Assembly: GCA_963931165.1 (NCBI GenBank)
Contig: OZ006985.1
Coordinates: forward strand, 1,612,001 to 1,676,000
Source: Ornithoclostridium sp944380285
GTDB lineage: Bacteria > Bacillota > Clostridia > Christensenellales > UBA3700
Reading direction: 5' to 3'
DNA length: 64,000 bases
Part shown: piece by piece, positions 34,740-44,317 of the stretch
Numbering within the stretch: position 1 is the stretch's first letter
Layout of the letters: each line of letters opens with the position of its first letter
Position numbers and translations under genes: made by a program
Notes under the pieces: model-generated
Seen by the model: only the letters and a program-made list of their open reading frames with translations
Databases searched by the model: none
What the model was told of the DNA's origin: nothing

Positions 34740-36046
34740 ATTTCCTCCTTGCGGGCGCCGTCCAAAAAGCGCCGCATAGCGTCCGCTCCGCGCTCGAAAA
34801 ACGCGAGCTTGCGCTGTTTTTTGTCCCTCGGCGCGTCCCCAAGCGGAGGAAGCAAGCCGAAGTTTGCGTTCATCGGTTGATAGTCGGCGCTCTCGCGCGC
34901 GACATGCCTTTGCAACTGACCTATCACCGTCTCCGGCGGCGCGATCAGCCTGCCTTTGCCCTCGGCGGCAAGCCTCAGATTCTCCGCCGCCATCAGTCCG
35001 CTCGCTATGCTCTCGACATAGCCCTCGACCCCCGTCATCTGCCCGGCGAATGCGACGAGCGACCCGTCCTTTGCGACAAAGCCCGAGTCCATCACCGCCG
35101 GCGCGTACAGATAGGTGTTGCGGTGCATCACGCCGTAGCGCAAAAACTCCGCGTGCGCGAGCGCCGGGATCATCCCGAACACACGCTTTTGCTCGCCGAA
35201 GGTCAGATTGGTCTGAAATCCGACCAAATTGTACGCCGACCCCTCGACGTTCTCCTTGCGCAATTGCAGCACCGCGAACGGCGTCTTGCCGTCCTCTCCC
35301 TTCAGCCCCGCGGCTTTGAGAGGTCCGAACCGCAGCGTGTCCGCGCCTCTCCGCGCGATCTCCTCGACGGGCATACACGCCTCGAACAAGCCGCCCTTGT
35401 CGAAGTCATGGAGCGTCGCGGTCTTTGCCGCGCACAGCTCGCGCCAAAACGCGTAGTATTCGTCGCGCGTCAAAGGGCAGTTGAGATAGTCGTCTCCGCC
35501 CCTGCCGTATCGGCTCGCGCCGAAGGCGTGGGCAAGATCGATCGATTCGCCGTCCACGATGGGTGCGACCGCGTCGTAAAAGCCGATGTATTTTGCACCG
35601 TATTTGCGTGCAAGTTCATCCGCAAGTGCGTCCGAAGTCAGCGGACCGGACGCGATCACAACGGGCTGCATGTCGTCAAAAGAGGTCACCTCTTCGCGCA
35701 CGAGCGAAAAGCTGTCGAATGCGAAAAGCCTTCTCTCGACCTCCGTCGAAAACGCCTCGCGGTCGACCGCGAGCGCGCCGCCCGCCGGGACGCGGCACTT
35801 GCCGGCGACGTCCAAAAGCATGCAGTCGAGCGCGCGCAGTTCCGCTTTGAGCAGACCGCTCGCGGTGTCCTCCGCCTCGCTTTTGAGAGAGTTGCTGCAC
35901 ACGAGTTCGGCAAGCCCGTCCGTCGAGTGGCACGGAGAGGCTTTGACCCCTCTCATCTCGTGCATCACGACCTCGTGACCCGAGCGCAAAAAGCGGTATG
36001 CCGCCTCGCATCCGGCAAGCCCTCCGCCGACGACGTGGAACCTCAT
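34730..36046 (-). CDS. trmFO: tRNA (m5U54) methyltransferase, folate-dependent TrmFO
   Basis: 438-aa FAD and methylene-THF-dependent enzyme that makes ribothymidine at position 54 of tRNA. The FAD-binding VVGGGLAGCEAA is at the start, the substrate loop CSNSLKSEAEDTASGLLKAE near 50, and FAGQMTGVEGYVES near 325. Overlaps topA by 4 bp and hslV by 10 bp. trmFO-hslVU is a conserved Firmicutes order. Confidence 0.96.
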   Translation of the reverse strand: MRFHVVGGGLAGCEAAYRFLRSGHEVVMHEMRGVKASPCHSTDGLAELVCSNSLKSEAEDTASGLLKAELRALDCMLLDVAGKCRVPAGGALAVDREAFSTEVERRLFAFDSFSLVREEVTSFDDMQPVVIASGPLTSDALADELARKYGAKYIGFYDAVAPIVDGESIDLAHAFGASRYGRGGDDYLNCPLTRDEYYAFWRELCAAKTATLHDFDKGGLFEACMPVEEIARRGADTLRFGPLKAAGLKGEDGKTPFAVLQLRKENVEGSAYNLVGFQTNLTFGEQKRVFGMIPALAHAEFLRYGVMHRNTYLYAPAVMDSGFVAKDGSLVAFAGQMTGVEGYVESIASGLMAAENLRLAAEGKGRLIAPPETVIGQLQRHVARESADYQPMNANFGLLPPLGDAPRDKKQRKLAFFERGADAMRRFLDGARKEEIWN

Positions 36047-38136
36047 TTTTCCGTGCCCGTGACGATCTCGGTATGTTTACACTCCGCGTTGGAGCAGGTG
36101 TATTTGACCTCGCCGGTCTTGGACTTGGTCATCTTCATATACGCTCCGCAGTCGGGGCAGAGTTTGGGCGCGGGGACGTCCCATGCGAAGAATCCGCACT
36201 CGCGGTTCTCGCACGCGTAGTACGCCTTGCCCTTTTTGGAGATCTTCTTGTAGACTCCGCCGCCGCACTTGGGGCACTTGGCGACCGGTTCGCCGTAAGG
36301 CTTGGTGTTGCGGCATCTCGGGAAGTTGGGGCACGCCAGGAACTTGCCGTAACGGCTGTCCTTGACGACCATGCGCGCGCCGCACTTTTCGCAGATGACG
36401 TCGCTCTCCTCCTCTTTGGGGCGCACCCTCGCGGAGCGGTCGCCCTTTGCCGCGTCCAGCCTCGCTTTGAAGCCGGGATAGAAGTCCTCGATGATCTTCT
36501 GCCAGCGCACGCCGCCGTCCTCGATCGTGTCGAGTTTTGTCTCCATGTCCGACGTGAACTTGACGTTCATGATGTCGGGGAAGAACTTGATCAAAGTGTC
36601 GCAGACGATCTCGCCGAGCTCGGTCGGCTTGATGTACTTGCCCTCTTTGTCCGTGTAGGTGCGCTTGGCGAGCACCGAGATCGTCGCCGCATATGTCGAC
36701 GGACGCCCGATGCCGTTCTCTTCCATCGCCTTGACGAGCGTGGAGTCGGTGTAGCGGAGCGGCGGCTTGGTGAACTTTTGCTCGCTCTGCATCTCTTTGA
36801 GTTCGAGCGGCTGCCCTTCGGTGAAGTCGGGCAGAGTCTTGGAGTCCTTCTCCTCTCCCTCGGTCATCGGAGTGTACGCCGCAAGCCAGCCGTTGAATTT
36901 GAGCGTGCGCCCTTTGAGCGTATAGCCGCAGGTGTGACCCTCTTTCGACGAGATTATGTGCACGTTGAGCGTGTCATAGCTCGCGCTCTGCATCTGCGAC
37001 GCGACGAAACGGTCGAAGATGAGTTTGTACAGCCTGTATATGTTGCGCTGCACCTTGTCCTTGATGGACTCGGGCGAAACGGACAGCGAAATGGGTCTGA
37101 TCGCCTCGTGCGCGTCCTGCGCGCTCGCCTTGGTCGTGTAGACGTTGGGGCGCTTGGGCGCATATTTTTCGCCGTAGGTCGCGCGGATGTAGTCGAGCGC
37201 CTCGTTTTGCGCCTCGACCGCGACGCGGACGCTGTCGGTACGGATGTAGGTGACGAGCGCGATCTGTCCCATGCCCGGGATGTCGACGCCTTCGTACAGC
37301 TGCTGCGCGACCTGCATGACCTGCGACGCGGTCATCGACAGCTTTGCGGACGCGTCCTGCTGCATCGTCGAGGTCGTGAACGGCGGCTGAGGCTTGGACA
37401 CGGACGTGCTGCGCTTGACCTGATCGACGCTCCACTCTCCTTCCTTGCTGCGGGCGACGATCTTTTCGGCGGTCTCCTTCGTCCTGACCTTGTACTTTTT
37501 GCCGTCGACGTCGACGAACTCGCACTTGAACGCGGCGCTGCGCTTGTCTTTGAGCAAAAACGCGTATATGTTCCAATATTCCTCTGGCTTGAAGTCGCGG
37601 ATCTCGCGCTCGCGGTCGACGATCATTTTGAGCGCGACCGACTGCACGCGTCCCGCGGACTGTCCGCTCTTGATCTTGCGCGAGAGTATCGGCGAGATCT
37701 GATAGCCGACCAGCCTGTCGAGCACGCGGCGCGCCTGCTGCGCGTCGACGAGGTTCATATTGATCGCGCGCGGATTTTCAAGCGCCGCCAACACCGCCTT
37801 TTTGGAGATCTCGTTGAACACGATGCGGATGTCGCCGCCCTTGATGTCGCATACGTTTTTGAGGTGCCACGAGATCGCCTCTCCCTCGCGGTCGGGATCG
37901 GTCGCGAGATAGACTTTGTCCGCCTTGGCAAGCTCCGCCTTGATGCGCTTGATCGTCTCTTCCTTGCCGGGAGTGACGACGTATTGGGGCGCGAAGTCGT
38001 GGTCGATGTCGATACCGAGGCTCTTTTGCGGAAGGTCGCTGACGTGACCCGCCGACGCGAGTACATGATACTCTTTGCCGAGGTACTTTGCTATCGTCTT
38101 TGCCTTGTGCGGCGATTCGACAATTACAAGTTTCAT
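36043..38136 (-). CDS. topA: DNA topoisomerase I
   Basis: 697-aa type IA topoisomerase that relaxes negative supercoils. The Toprim domain begins KLVIVESPHKAKTI, with the acidic DPDREGEAI. The catalytic Tyr lies in ALVTYIRTDS. The C-terminus has three Cys4 zinc ribbons (CEKCGARM..CPNFPRC, CPKCGGG..CENRECG, CPDCGAY..CSNAECK), each in the normal form. The start is 10 nt after the dprA stop. Confidence 0.97.
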   Translation of the reverse strand: MKLVIVESPHKAKTIAKYLGKEYHVLASAGHVSDLPQKSLGIDIDHDFAPQYVVTPGKEETIKRIKAELAKADKVYLATDPDREGEAISWHLKNVCDIKGGDIRIVFNEISKKAVLAALENPRAINMNLVDAQQARRVLDRLVGYQISPILSRKIKSGQSAGRVQSVALKMIVDREREIRDFKPEEYWNIYAFLLKDKRSAAFKCEFVDVDGKKYKVRTKETAEKIVARSKEGEWSVDQVKRSTSVSKPQPPFTTSTMQQDASAKLSMTASQVMQVAQQLYEGVDIPGMGQIALVTYIRTDSVRVAVEAQNEALDYIRATYGEKYAPKRPNVYTTKASAQDAHEAIRPISLSVSPESIKDKVQRNIYRLYKLIFDRFVASQMQSASYDTLNVHIISSKEGHTCGYTLKGRTLKFNGWLAAYTPMTEGEEKDSKTLPDFTEGQPLELKEMQSEQKFTKPPLRYTDSTLVKAMEENGIGRPSTYAATISVLAKRTYTDKEGKYIKPTELGEIVCDTLIKFFPDIMNVKFTSDMETKLDTIEDGGVRWQKIIEDFYPGFKARLDAAKGDRSARVRPKEEESDVICEKCGARMVVKDSRYGKFLACPNFPRCRNTKPYGEPVAKCPKCGGGVYKKISKKGKAYYACENRECGFFAWDVPAPKLCPDCGAYMKMTKSKTGEVKYTCSNAECKHTEIVTGTEK

Positions 38137-38145
38137 TATCTCTCC

Positions 38146-39168
38146 TTACAGCCTGCGCGCAACCTGATAGTAGTTACCGCTCAGCTTGTTTACCATACCG
38201 AAAATTTCCATTTCCGACAGAAGGGCGCTCAGCTCTCCCGTCGACAGTCCGCTGTCTTCGAGCAGCTCCGAAAAGTGCATGCTCTCTTCCTTGGACAGGA
38301 TGTCTATGATCCTCGACTGTTCGAGCGAAAGCTGAACGCCGAGTTCTCCTTCGTCTTTGCGTACGGCCGCGCCCAAGATGTCCTCGGGAGCGGTGACCGC
38401 CGCCGCCTGACAGTCCTTGATCTTGGCGTTGCACCCCTCGCTCTGTTTGGAGAACACGCTGCCGGGCACGACGTACAGCTCTTTGCCCTGCTCGATCGCG
38501 AGATCGGCGGTGATCAACGAACCGCTCTTAAGCCCCGCTTCGGTCACGAGCACTCCCGACGAAAACGCCGAGATCAGCCTGTTGCGCTCGGGGAAGCGGA
38601 ATTGGTGGGGCGGCGTCCCGGGAGGATATTCGCTGACGACCAAGCCCTCCCCGGCGATCTTGTCGAGCAGCTCTTTGTTCTCGGGCGGATAGGCGACGTC
38701 GACGCCGCAGCCGAGCACCGCGACCGTCTTGCCTCCGCATTCGAGCGCCGTCCTGTGCGCGAGCGAGTCCACTCCTCTCGCGCCGCCGCTGACAACGCAA
38801 AGTCCGCTGTCGACAAACGCCCTGACGAACTGCGTCGTCACGTCCTTGCCGTAACGCGTGATCGTCCTCGTGCCGACGACGGCGATGTTGCGCCTCTCGT
38901 CCGCAAGCAACGACGCGTCTCCGCGGCAATACAGCACGACAGGCGGATCGGCAAGCAACGAGCGCAGATAGTCCGGATATTCTTCCGAATCGTACCCTAT
39001 CGCGCGGATGCCGTTGCCCTCCATATGCTCGATCACCGCGTCCGCGTGCGCATAGTCTCGAAAGAGCTGCGACGGGCGCGAGACGGACTTCATCCGCGCG
39101 ACCCTGCGCGCCGAGCCCGTATCGAAAGAGAGCATGATCAAAGCCTTGTCGTCGTTGTCGTATTTCAT
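38146..39168 (-). CDS. dprA: DNA-processing protein DprA (Smf)
   Basis: 340-aa protein that loads RecA on incoming single-stranded DNA in transformation. The extended Rossmann fold shows AVVGTRTITRYG near 95, SGGARGVDSLAHR, the R-x-R-N loop in FPERNRLISAF and SGSLITADLA. A C-terminal winged helix (about 275-340) is present. The start at 39168 overlaps the comM stop by 4 bp; the earlier ORF extension is antisense to comM. With comM directly upstream, this suggests a capacity for DNA uptake, though DprA is also kept by non-competent species. Confidence 0.94.
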   Translation of the reverse strand: MKYDNDDKALIMLSFDTGSARRVARMKSVSRPSQLFRDYAHADAVIEHMEGNGIRAIGYDSEEYPDYLRSLLADPPVVLYCRGDASLLADERRNIAVVGTRTITRYGKDVTTQFVRAFVDSGLCVVSGGARGVDSLAHRTALECGGKTVAVLGCGVDVAYPPENKELLDKIAGEGLVVSEYPPGTPPHQFRFPERNRLISAFSSGVLVTEAGLKSGSLITADLAIEQGKELYVVPGSVFSKQSEGCNAKIKDCQAAAVTAPEDILGAAVRKDEGELGVQLSLEQSRIIDILSKEESMHFSELLEDSGLSTGELSALLSEMEIFGMVNKLSGNYYQVARRL

Positions 39169-40694
39169 TCCCAATACTTGCGGTCTAGCGACCTGTATTG
39201 CACCGCTTCGGTGATGTGCGGCGCGAGGATGATCTCGCTGCCGGCGAGGTCGGCGATCGTGCGCGCGACCTTGAGCACGCGCGTACTCGCACGCGCGGTC
39301 ATATTCAATTTGTCGAAAGCCCTTTTGAGAATGCTCTCGCAATCGGGCGTGAGCGCGCAATATTTCCTGAGCTGGGCGTTGGACATGCCCGCGTTGGTCA
39401 CGAGTCCGCTGCCATAGCGCGCCCTCTGCATCGCGCGTGCGCTCTCCACCCTCTTTTTGATGTCCGCGCTGCACTCCGCCTCGGGGCTGAACCTCAGCTC
39501 CTCATACCCCACTCCGTCCACCTCTACCTGCAAGTCGATGCGGTCGAGAAGGGGGCCCGAAAGCCGCGACACATATCTGCGTATCTCCGACGGCGAACAG
39601 CGGCACTGCCTTGTCTTGGAACCGTAGTTGCCGCACGGGCACGGGTTCATGCTGGCGATCAGCATGAAGTCCGCCGGATAATCGAGCGTCTGCTTGGAAC
39701 GCGACACCGTGACCACTCCGTCTTCGAGCGGCTGACGAAGCCCCTCGAGCGTGCGCCTTTCGTACTCGGGCATCTCGTCGAGGAAGAGCACGCCGTTGTG
39801 CGCGAGACTGACCTCGCCAGGGCGCGCCTTTGCCCCTCCGCCCATGAGCGCGGGCGGCGTCACCGTGTGGTGCGGCGTGCGGAACGGACGCTGGGTCACT
39901 ATCCCCTTGTCGGGATCGAGCACCCCCGCGATCGAATGTATCTTGGTCACCTCGATCGCCTCCTCAAAGGTCATGTCCGGCATGATCGTCGGCACGCACT
40001 TCGCCATCAGCGTCTTGCCCGCGCCGGGAGGACCGATCATCAGGATGTTGTGTCCTCCGGCGACCGCGATCTCGAGCGCGCGCCTTGCGACCTGCTGTCC
40101 CTTGACCTCGGAAAAGTCGACGTGATACTTGTTCTCCGCCGCCTGCGTGCCGAACACGCGGGTCTCGACCGGCTCCTTGGCGAGCTCGCCCGAAAGGAAC
40201 CGCGTCACATCGCCCAACCTGTCAAAACAATACGCTTTGACCCCGGGCACATAGGACGCCTCTTTTGCGTTGCCCTCGGGCAGGATGAACTTGTCATAGC
40301 CGCGCTGGATCGCGGAGAGCACGAGCGGCAGCACGCCGTTGACCCGCCTCAGCGACCCGTCAAGCCCGAGTTCACCTATGATCACATAGTCGGCGTAGGA
40401 CAGCTTGGGCACCTGCTCGGTCGCGGCGAGTATGCCGACGGCGATCGCGAGGTCATAAAGACTGCCCTCTTTTTTGCTGTCCGCGGGCGCAAGGTTGACG
40501 GTCACGCGGCGTATCGGATAGTCGAGCAGCGAGTTCTTGATCGCCGCGCGCACCCTCTCGCGCGATTCCTTGACTGCGGTGTCGCCCATGCCGACGATCT
40601 CGTAAGCCGGAAGCCCCGCGTTGACGTCGACCTCGACCGACACCTCGAACCCCTCAAGTCCGTTGAGAGCAAAACTCCTGATCTTTGCGAGCAT
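39165..40694 (-). CDS. comM: YifB/ComM family Mg-chelatase-like AAA+ ATPase
   Basis: 509-aa AAA+ protein. It has an N-terminal Lon-S5-like domain, Walker A GPPGAGKTLMAK, Walker B GVLFLDEMPEY and a C-terminal Mg-chelatase domain with CPCGNYG. ComM helicases drive branch migration during natural transformation. GGGGAGGGGG is upstream of the start at 40694. The longer in-frame extension has no RBS. First gene of the comM-dprA-topA-trmFO-hslVU-hisS-aspS-tcdA run. Confidence 0.93.
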   Translation of the reverse strand: MLAKIRSFALNGLEGFEVSVEVDVNAGLPAYEIVGMGDTAVKESRERVRAAIKNSLLDYPIRRVTVNLAPADSKKEGSLYDLAIAVGILAATEQVPKLSYADYVIIGELGLDGSLRRVNGVLPLVLSAIQRGYDKFILPEGNAKEASYVPGVKAYCFDRLGDVTRFLSGELAKEPVETRVFGTQAAENKYHVDFSEVKGQQVARRALEIAVAGGHNILMIGPPGAGKTLMAKCVPTIMPDMTFEEAIEVTKIHSIAGVLDPDKGIVTQRPFRTPHHTVTPPALMGGGAKARPGEVSLAHNGVLFLDEMPEYERRTLEGLRQPLEDGVVTVSRSKQTLDYPADFMLIASMNPCPCGNYGSKTRQCRCSPSEIRRYVSRLSGPLLDRIDLQVEVDGVGYEELRFSPEAECSADIKKRVESARAMQRARYGSGLVTNAGMSNAQLRKYCALTPDCESILKRAFDKLNMTARASTRVLKVARTIADLAGSEIILAPHITEAVQYRSLDRKYWE

Positions 40695-40710
40695 TTCCCC
40701 CTCCCCGAAC

Positions 40711-42837
40711 TCAGTTGGTCTCGTCGTTCTTGACGGCGCGCGGCTTTTTGAACACAGCCTTGATCTCGTCGACAAAGCTGTCGTCGCGGCGCGAGATCAG
40801 CGTATATCTGTCATAGCGCGCGATGTCGATCGCCACATAGACGTAGTATGCCGCGACGAACACCGCGATCAGCGAAAACACGATGATGAACGGGCTCTTG
40901 GACCAGAACGCGAGATAGCCCGCGCTGTCGTTGCCGGTGATGAAGCCGCTGCGCGACATCAATTCCGCAATGTTGAGGAAGGACAGCGTGCTCAATGCGC
41001 CGAACACGGCGTACAGCCTCTTGTCGGGCAGCATGATCAGATAGATGAGCAGCAGCGCCGCCGCGATCGGCAGGACGACCACCGTCGACTGCGCGCCGAT
41101 CACCGCATAGAGCGTGAGCGCGAGCGACGAATAGAGGAAGAGGTCGGCAAGGCTCTTTTGCTTCCAATACGCAAAGCCGACCACGCCCGCCATCGCCGCG
41201 ACGAACATCCCGTTGAGCACGGTCATCGCGGTGTTGCGCACCGTCGAGTTGGCCGCACCGAAGATCGCGTAGAGGTTGAACGCATCGGTCGAGAGGAAGG
41301 ACGACGACTTGAAGTAGGCGTCGATCATCTCGAACACATAGAACACCTTGCCCGTCTTGAGCTGGCTCAGGCACATCGGCAGCGACACGATGTAGTACAG
41401 CACAAAGCTGCCGACCATCGTCAAAATTATCTTTACGCGCTCGTCCTTTTCGCGGATCGCGTTCATCACCTGCACCGTCGCATAGATGGGCACCAGGATG
41501 AGCATATAGTAGCTGAACAGCAGCGAGAAGGTGAAGAACACCCCGCTCGCGATGTGATTCTTTTCGTACAGCGCGATCAGCGCGTAGACGACGAACGCGA
41601 TCGCGACCGCCTCATAGCTGCCATAGAAAGCGCTCAAAGTGAAGAACACCGGCATCGCCGCATACAGCCAGCTCATGCCGACAGCCGCGCGGCGGTCGGT
41701 CAGCTTGCGGAACGCAAACGACGTCACCGCGAGCAGCGTGAACATGTCGGCGACGATCATCGGGATGCGCACGAGCAGAGCCATGCCCATCGAACCGCTC
41801 TCGACCCCCATCGCGCCGCCCAACATTCCGAGCAGCCAAAGCACATACATCGTGCCGAGAGGCTGATTGGAATTGGCGGAATCCGTGAACGCGTTCATCA
41901 GTCCGCCGCTCGACCCTATCCTCGACGCGATCGACGAAAGCGCGTCGATCTGGCTGCCCATGCCGTAGCAGAACATGCCGATCACAAACCTGACGACAAA
42001 CGCGACCACGACCGCAAAGATGAGCGCGACAAACGTCTTGTCCGTCATCGCGACGATCTTGCCGTCCTTTTGCGCCTGCACCGCTACCGCGTCCGTGTCA
42101 TCGGTCGGCATCACCTTGCGCAGCACGAGATAGAGCCCGAACACAAGCGCGACCGAGAAGATCGCAAGCAGCGTCACCGTCGCGATCGAGCCGCCGTCGC
42201 TGTGCGAATAGTCGGCGTCGTCCTGCACCACTCCGAGCGTCACGCCTTCGGGAACGGTGTCGACCGATTGAAGAGAGATGTTGTCAAAGCGCACGGTGCC
42301 GTACGGCGTCGAACCGTCCTGCCCCATGCCGACAAACAGCGTCGCCTCGCCCGATATGCCGCTGGTGAAGTAGTAATCCACCGTCTCGAAGCCATCGGTC
42401 ACCTCGGCGACGTTGATACCGCCCTTGTTGTTGTCCTCGAGGATGCCGACGACAAAGCCGTAACCTCCCGAAGCGGTGATCGACTGCACGTCGACATAGG
42501 CGCTGAGGCGATAGATCTTGTTCTTGACCAAATTCACGGTCTGCGAGATGTAAACGCGCGTCGTGCTCGACGACGACATCTCGATCACGCCGTAACGCGC
42601 GCCGAGATCGGCGTCGAACTCGTCCGTGCCCGCGCTCGGCGACGACTTGAACGAGATGCTCTCGCCGGTGCCGGTCGACTTGATCCAACCCTGCACGTTA
42701 CTGCCGTCGAGCGTCTCGAAGCCGCCGTTGTTCACGACCTCGACATAGTCGTTCGCTCCGTCGCCGCAAGCCGCAAACGCAAACATCGCCAACACGACGA
42801 TGAGCACGATCGCGACCGCAAACATTTTTCTCTTCAT
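40711..42837 (-). CDS. Lipoprotein-signal CBM/GT-C fusion membrane protein
   Basis: 708-aa protein of unknown specific function. The start at 42837 has CAGGAGAAC upstream. Residues 1-24 form a lipoprotein signal peptide with lipobox AFAAC (Cys24). Residues about 30-190 form a carbohydrate-binding-module-like beta-sandwich (NNGGFETL, GTVRFDNISL). The rest has about eleven transmembrane segments, with an aromatic/polar loop after the second pair and GSYEAVAIAFVVYALIALYE, as in GT-C glycosyltransferases (PMT/PIG-M-like). A lipid-carrier-dependent transferase with an external sugar-binding domain is the best reading. No catalytic Asp can be singled out. Ends 16 nt before comM. Confidence 0.6.
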   Translation of the reverse strand: MKRKMFAVAIVLIVVLAMFAFAACGDGANDYVEVVNNGGFETLDGSNVQGWIKSTGTGESISFKSSPSAGTDEFDADLGARYGVIEMSSSSTTRVYISQTVNLVKNKIYRLSAYVDVQSITASGGYGFVVGILEDNNKGGINVAEVTDGFETVDYYFTSGISGEATLFVGMGQDGSTPYGTVRFDNISLQSVDTVPEGVTLGVVQDDADYSHSDGGSIATVTLLAIFSVALVFGLYLVLRKVMPTDDTDAVAVQAQKDGKIVAMTDKTFVALIFAVVVAFVVRFVIGMFCYGMGSQIDALSSIASRIGSSGGLMNAFTDSANSNQPLGTMYVLWLLGMLGGAMGVESGSMGMALLVRIPMIVADMFTLLAVTSFAFRKLTDRRAAVGMSWLYAAMPVFFTLSAFYGSYEAVAIAFVVYALIALYEKNHIASGVFFTFSLLFSYYMLILVPIYATVQVMNAIREKDERVKIILTMVGSFVLYYIVSLPMCLSQLKTGKVFYVFEMIDAYFKSSSFLSTDAFNLYAIFGAANSTVRNTAMTVLNGMFVAAMAGVVGFAYWKQKSLADLFLYSSLALTLYAVIGAQSTVVVLPIAAALLLIYLIMLPDKRLYAVFGALSTLSFLNIAELMSRSGFITGNDSAGYLAFWSKSPFIIVFSLIAVFVAAYYVYVAIDIARYDRYTLISRRDDSFVDEIKAVFKKPRAVKNDETN

Positions 42838-43128
42838 AATTGTTCTCCTGATTCGGATTTCATCCTTGCGGATAGCCATTTACTATAATAAAATAATTTC
42901 GCGCGTTTGACAAGCGATTGCCCTTTATTTATAATTTTTTCTTTATTTATTTTAAACTATAATATGCGCCGTGCCGCATCCAAACGCCGAACCGACCTCG
43001 CAAAGAGGCGCCTGCGCGCTCCCTCTGCGCCCCTGCCCGACTGCCTCCCTTTTGCAGGATCCGCCGTCTCTCGCGGTTCCGCAACCCAAAACCGCATTTC
43101 GGCGACAAAACGCAACCTTTGCCGTACA

Positions 43129-43161
43129 TTTCAGTTGTCGACAAAATGTCGACAACTGAAA
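43129..43161. repeat. Perfect 15-bp hairpin with SalI-like core repeats
   Basis: TTTCAGTTGTCGACA pairs with TGTCGACAACTGAAA around a 3-nt AAA loop. It lies in the gene-free region 42838-43425, where no ORF is convincing. It is not followed by a T run on either strand, so it is not a typical terminator. Confidence 0.6.
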
Positions 43162-43272
43162 CGAAGCGATTGCGTTTTCTGTTCCGCACCGCCTTTGGGT
43201 GCGGCTCGGTTCACCGATTGGTTCTGCTTAGCTGATCGTTTCGTTGCCGGTTAATAAAATATTTTAGGGGTA

Positions 43273-43377
43273 TTTTAGGGGAAAACCGAAAATAGCGAGT
43301 ATGAGAAACGGCGACGATTGCATTTGCAATCGTCGCCGTTGCGATTCGAAGCGTAAATTTTCGGGTGTCCCCTAAAA
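43273..43377. mobile_element. MITE-like element, copy B (complete)
   Basis: 105 bp bounded by 21-bp terminal inverted repeats (left starts TTTTAGGGGAAAACCGAAAA, right ends CCCCTAAAA; two mismatches). The centre is a perfect 16-bp hairpin, AACGGCGACGATTGCA/TGCAATCGTCGCCGTT. The left border carries an extra TATTTTAGGGG duplicate (43261-43270). Related to copy A at 23889-23985. Confidence 0.75.
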
Positions 43378-43408
43378 GAAAAATATCGGCACGCCGTAAA
43401 GCGTGCCG
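43378..43408 (-). terminator. rplS terminator
   Basis: CGGCACGC/GCGTGCCG stem, then ATATTTTTCTTTT on the minus strand, abutting the MITE. It ends the ffh-to-rplS operon. Confidence 0.7.
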
Positions 43409-43425
43409 AAAATTTCTTTGCGATG

Positions 43426-43776
43426 TTACTTCTTGATGACTTCGCGCAGTCTCGCCGCCTTGCCGACCCTGTCGCGCAGATAGTACAGCTTCGCTCTTCT
43501 CACTCTGCCGTGGCGGACGATGTCGATGTGGTCGATCTTGGGGGAATGAAGGGGGAACGTCCTCTCCACGCCGACGCCGAAGGAAAGACGTCTGACGGTG
43601 AAGGTCTCTCTGACGCTGCCGTGTCTGAACGCGATGATGATGCCCTCAAACGCCTGCAATCTCTCTCTGTTGCCTTCTTTGACCTTGACCCAAACCTTGA
43701 CGGTGTCGCCGATGGACAGTTTGGGAAGATCGGTGCGCATCGCTTCTTTTTCGATGATGTCGATGATGTTGCTCAT
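43426..43776 (-). CDS. rplS: Ribosomal protein L19
   Basis: 116-aa 50S protein of normal length with the L19 core (GDTVKVWVKVKEGNRERLQ, FEGIIIAFRHGS, YYLRDRVGKAARL). GGAGGTAAAG lies upstream of the ATG at 43776. In most Firmicutes rplS directly follows trmD; here it comes after yraN, separated by the DUF1292, rbgA and rnhB genes. Whether it is read from the long operon or from a local promoter is not clear. Confidence 0.97.
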   Translation of the reverse strand: MSNIIDIIEKEAMRTDLPKLSIGDTVKVWVKVKEGNRERLQAFEGIIIAFRHGSVRETFTVRRLSFGVGVERTFPLHSPKIDHIDIVRHGRVRRAKLYYLRDRVGKAARLREVIKK

Positions 43777-43927
43777 TTTGACTTTACCTCCATAAACCAA
43801 GCGTTCACGCGAACATTTCGTCCGTCGGAGGAACGCCCGAAGTCTTTTGCTTGACTATTTTATCATTATACGGCGCGATTTGCAACCGAAATGCACCACT
43901 TTTTTGCAAAATTTTGCACTCAGAGGA

Positions 43928-44317
43928 TCAACCGCGGTGTTTGAACACCGAGTACGCTCCCCTTGCGGCGTCGTCCATGTCGAACGCGCCCTCGATGTGC
44001 TCTATCTTCTCGCCGAGCACGGTGACGACGTCAAAGCGGCAAGGCTTGTTGCGCACTCCCTTTTCGGCGAGCCACTGCTTCGCCGCGCCGGCGAGCTTGT
44101 ACATTTTTGCCGGGGTGACCATCTCGCCCGGAGCGCCGAACTCGGCGGTCGCGCGCGCCTTGACCTCGACGAAAACGTATGTGCCGCCGTCCTTGGCGAC
44201 AATGTCGATTTCTCCTGCCCGTGTGCGGTAATTGCGTTCTATGATCTTGAAGCCCTTGTCCTCGAGCAGCTTCACGGCGCCGCTCTCGCCCTCTATCGCC
44301 GACCTCCTGTTATTCAT
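43928..44317 (-). CDS. yraN: YraN family (UPF0102) endonuclease-fold protein
   Basis: 129-aa protein of the restriction-endonuclease-like superfamily. RNYRTRAGEIDIVAKDGG, then VFVEVKAR, gives the E-x-D..E-x-K nuclease-like triad. Its cellular role is not established; it is nearly always beside rnhB. Overlaps rnhB by 8 bp. Confidence 0.9.
   Translation of the reverse strand: MNNRRSAIEGESGAVKLLEDKGFKIIERNYRTRAGEIDIVAKDGGTYVFVEVKARATAEFGAPGEMVTPAKMYKLAGAAKQWLAEKGVRNKPCRFDVVTVLGEKIEHIEGAFDMDDAARGAYSVFKHRG

Noticed and set aside
35998..39417. 1139-aa plus-strand ORF
   Set aside because: Antisense to topA, dprA and comM; caused by high GC and few stop codons on the opposite strand.
40621..42888. 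755-aa plus-strand ORF rich in Arg and His
   Set aside because: Antisense shadow of the GT-C fusion gene.
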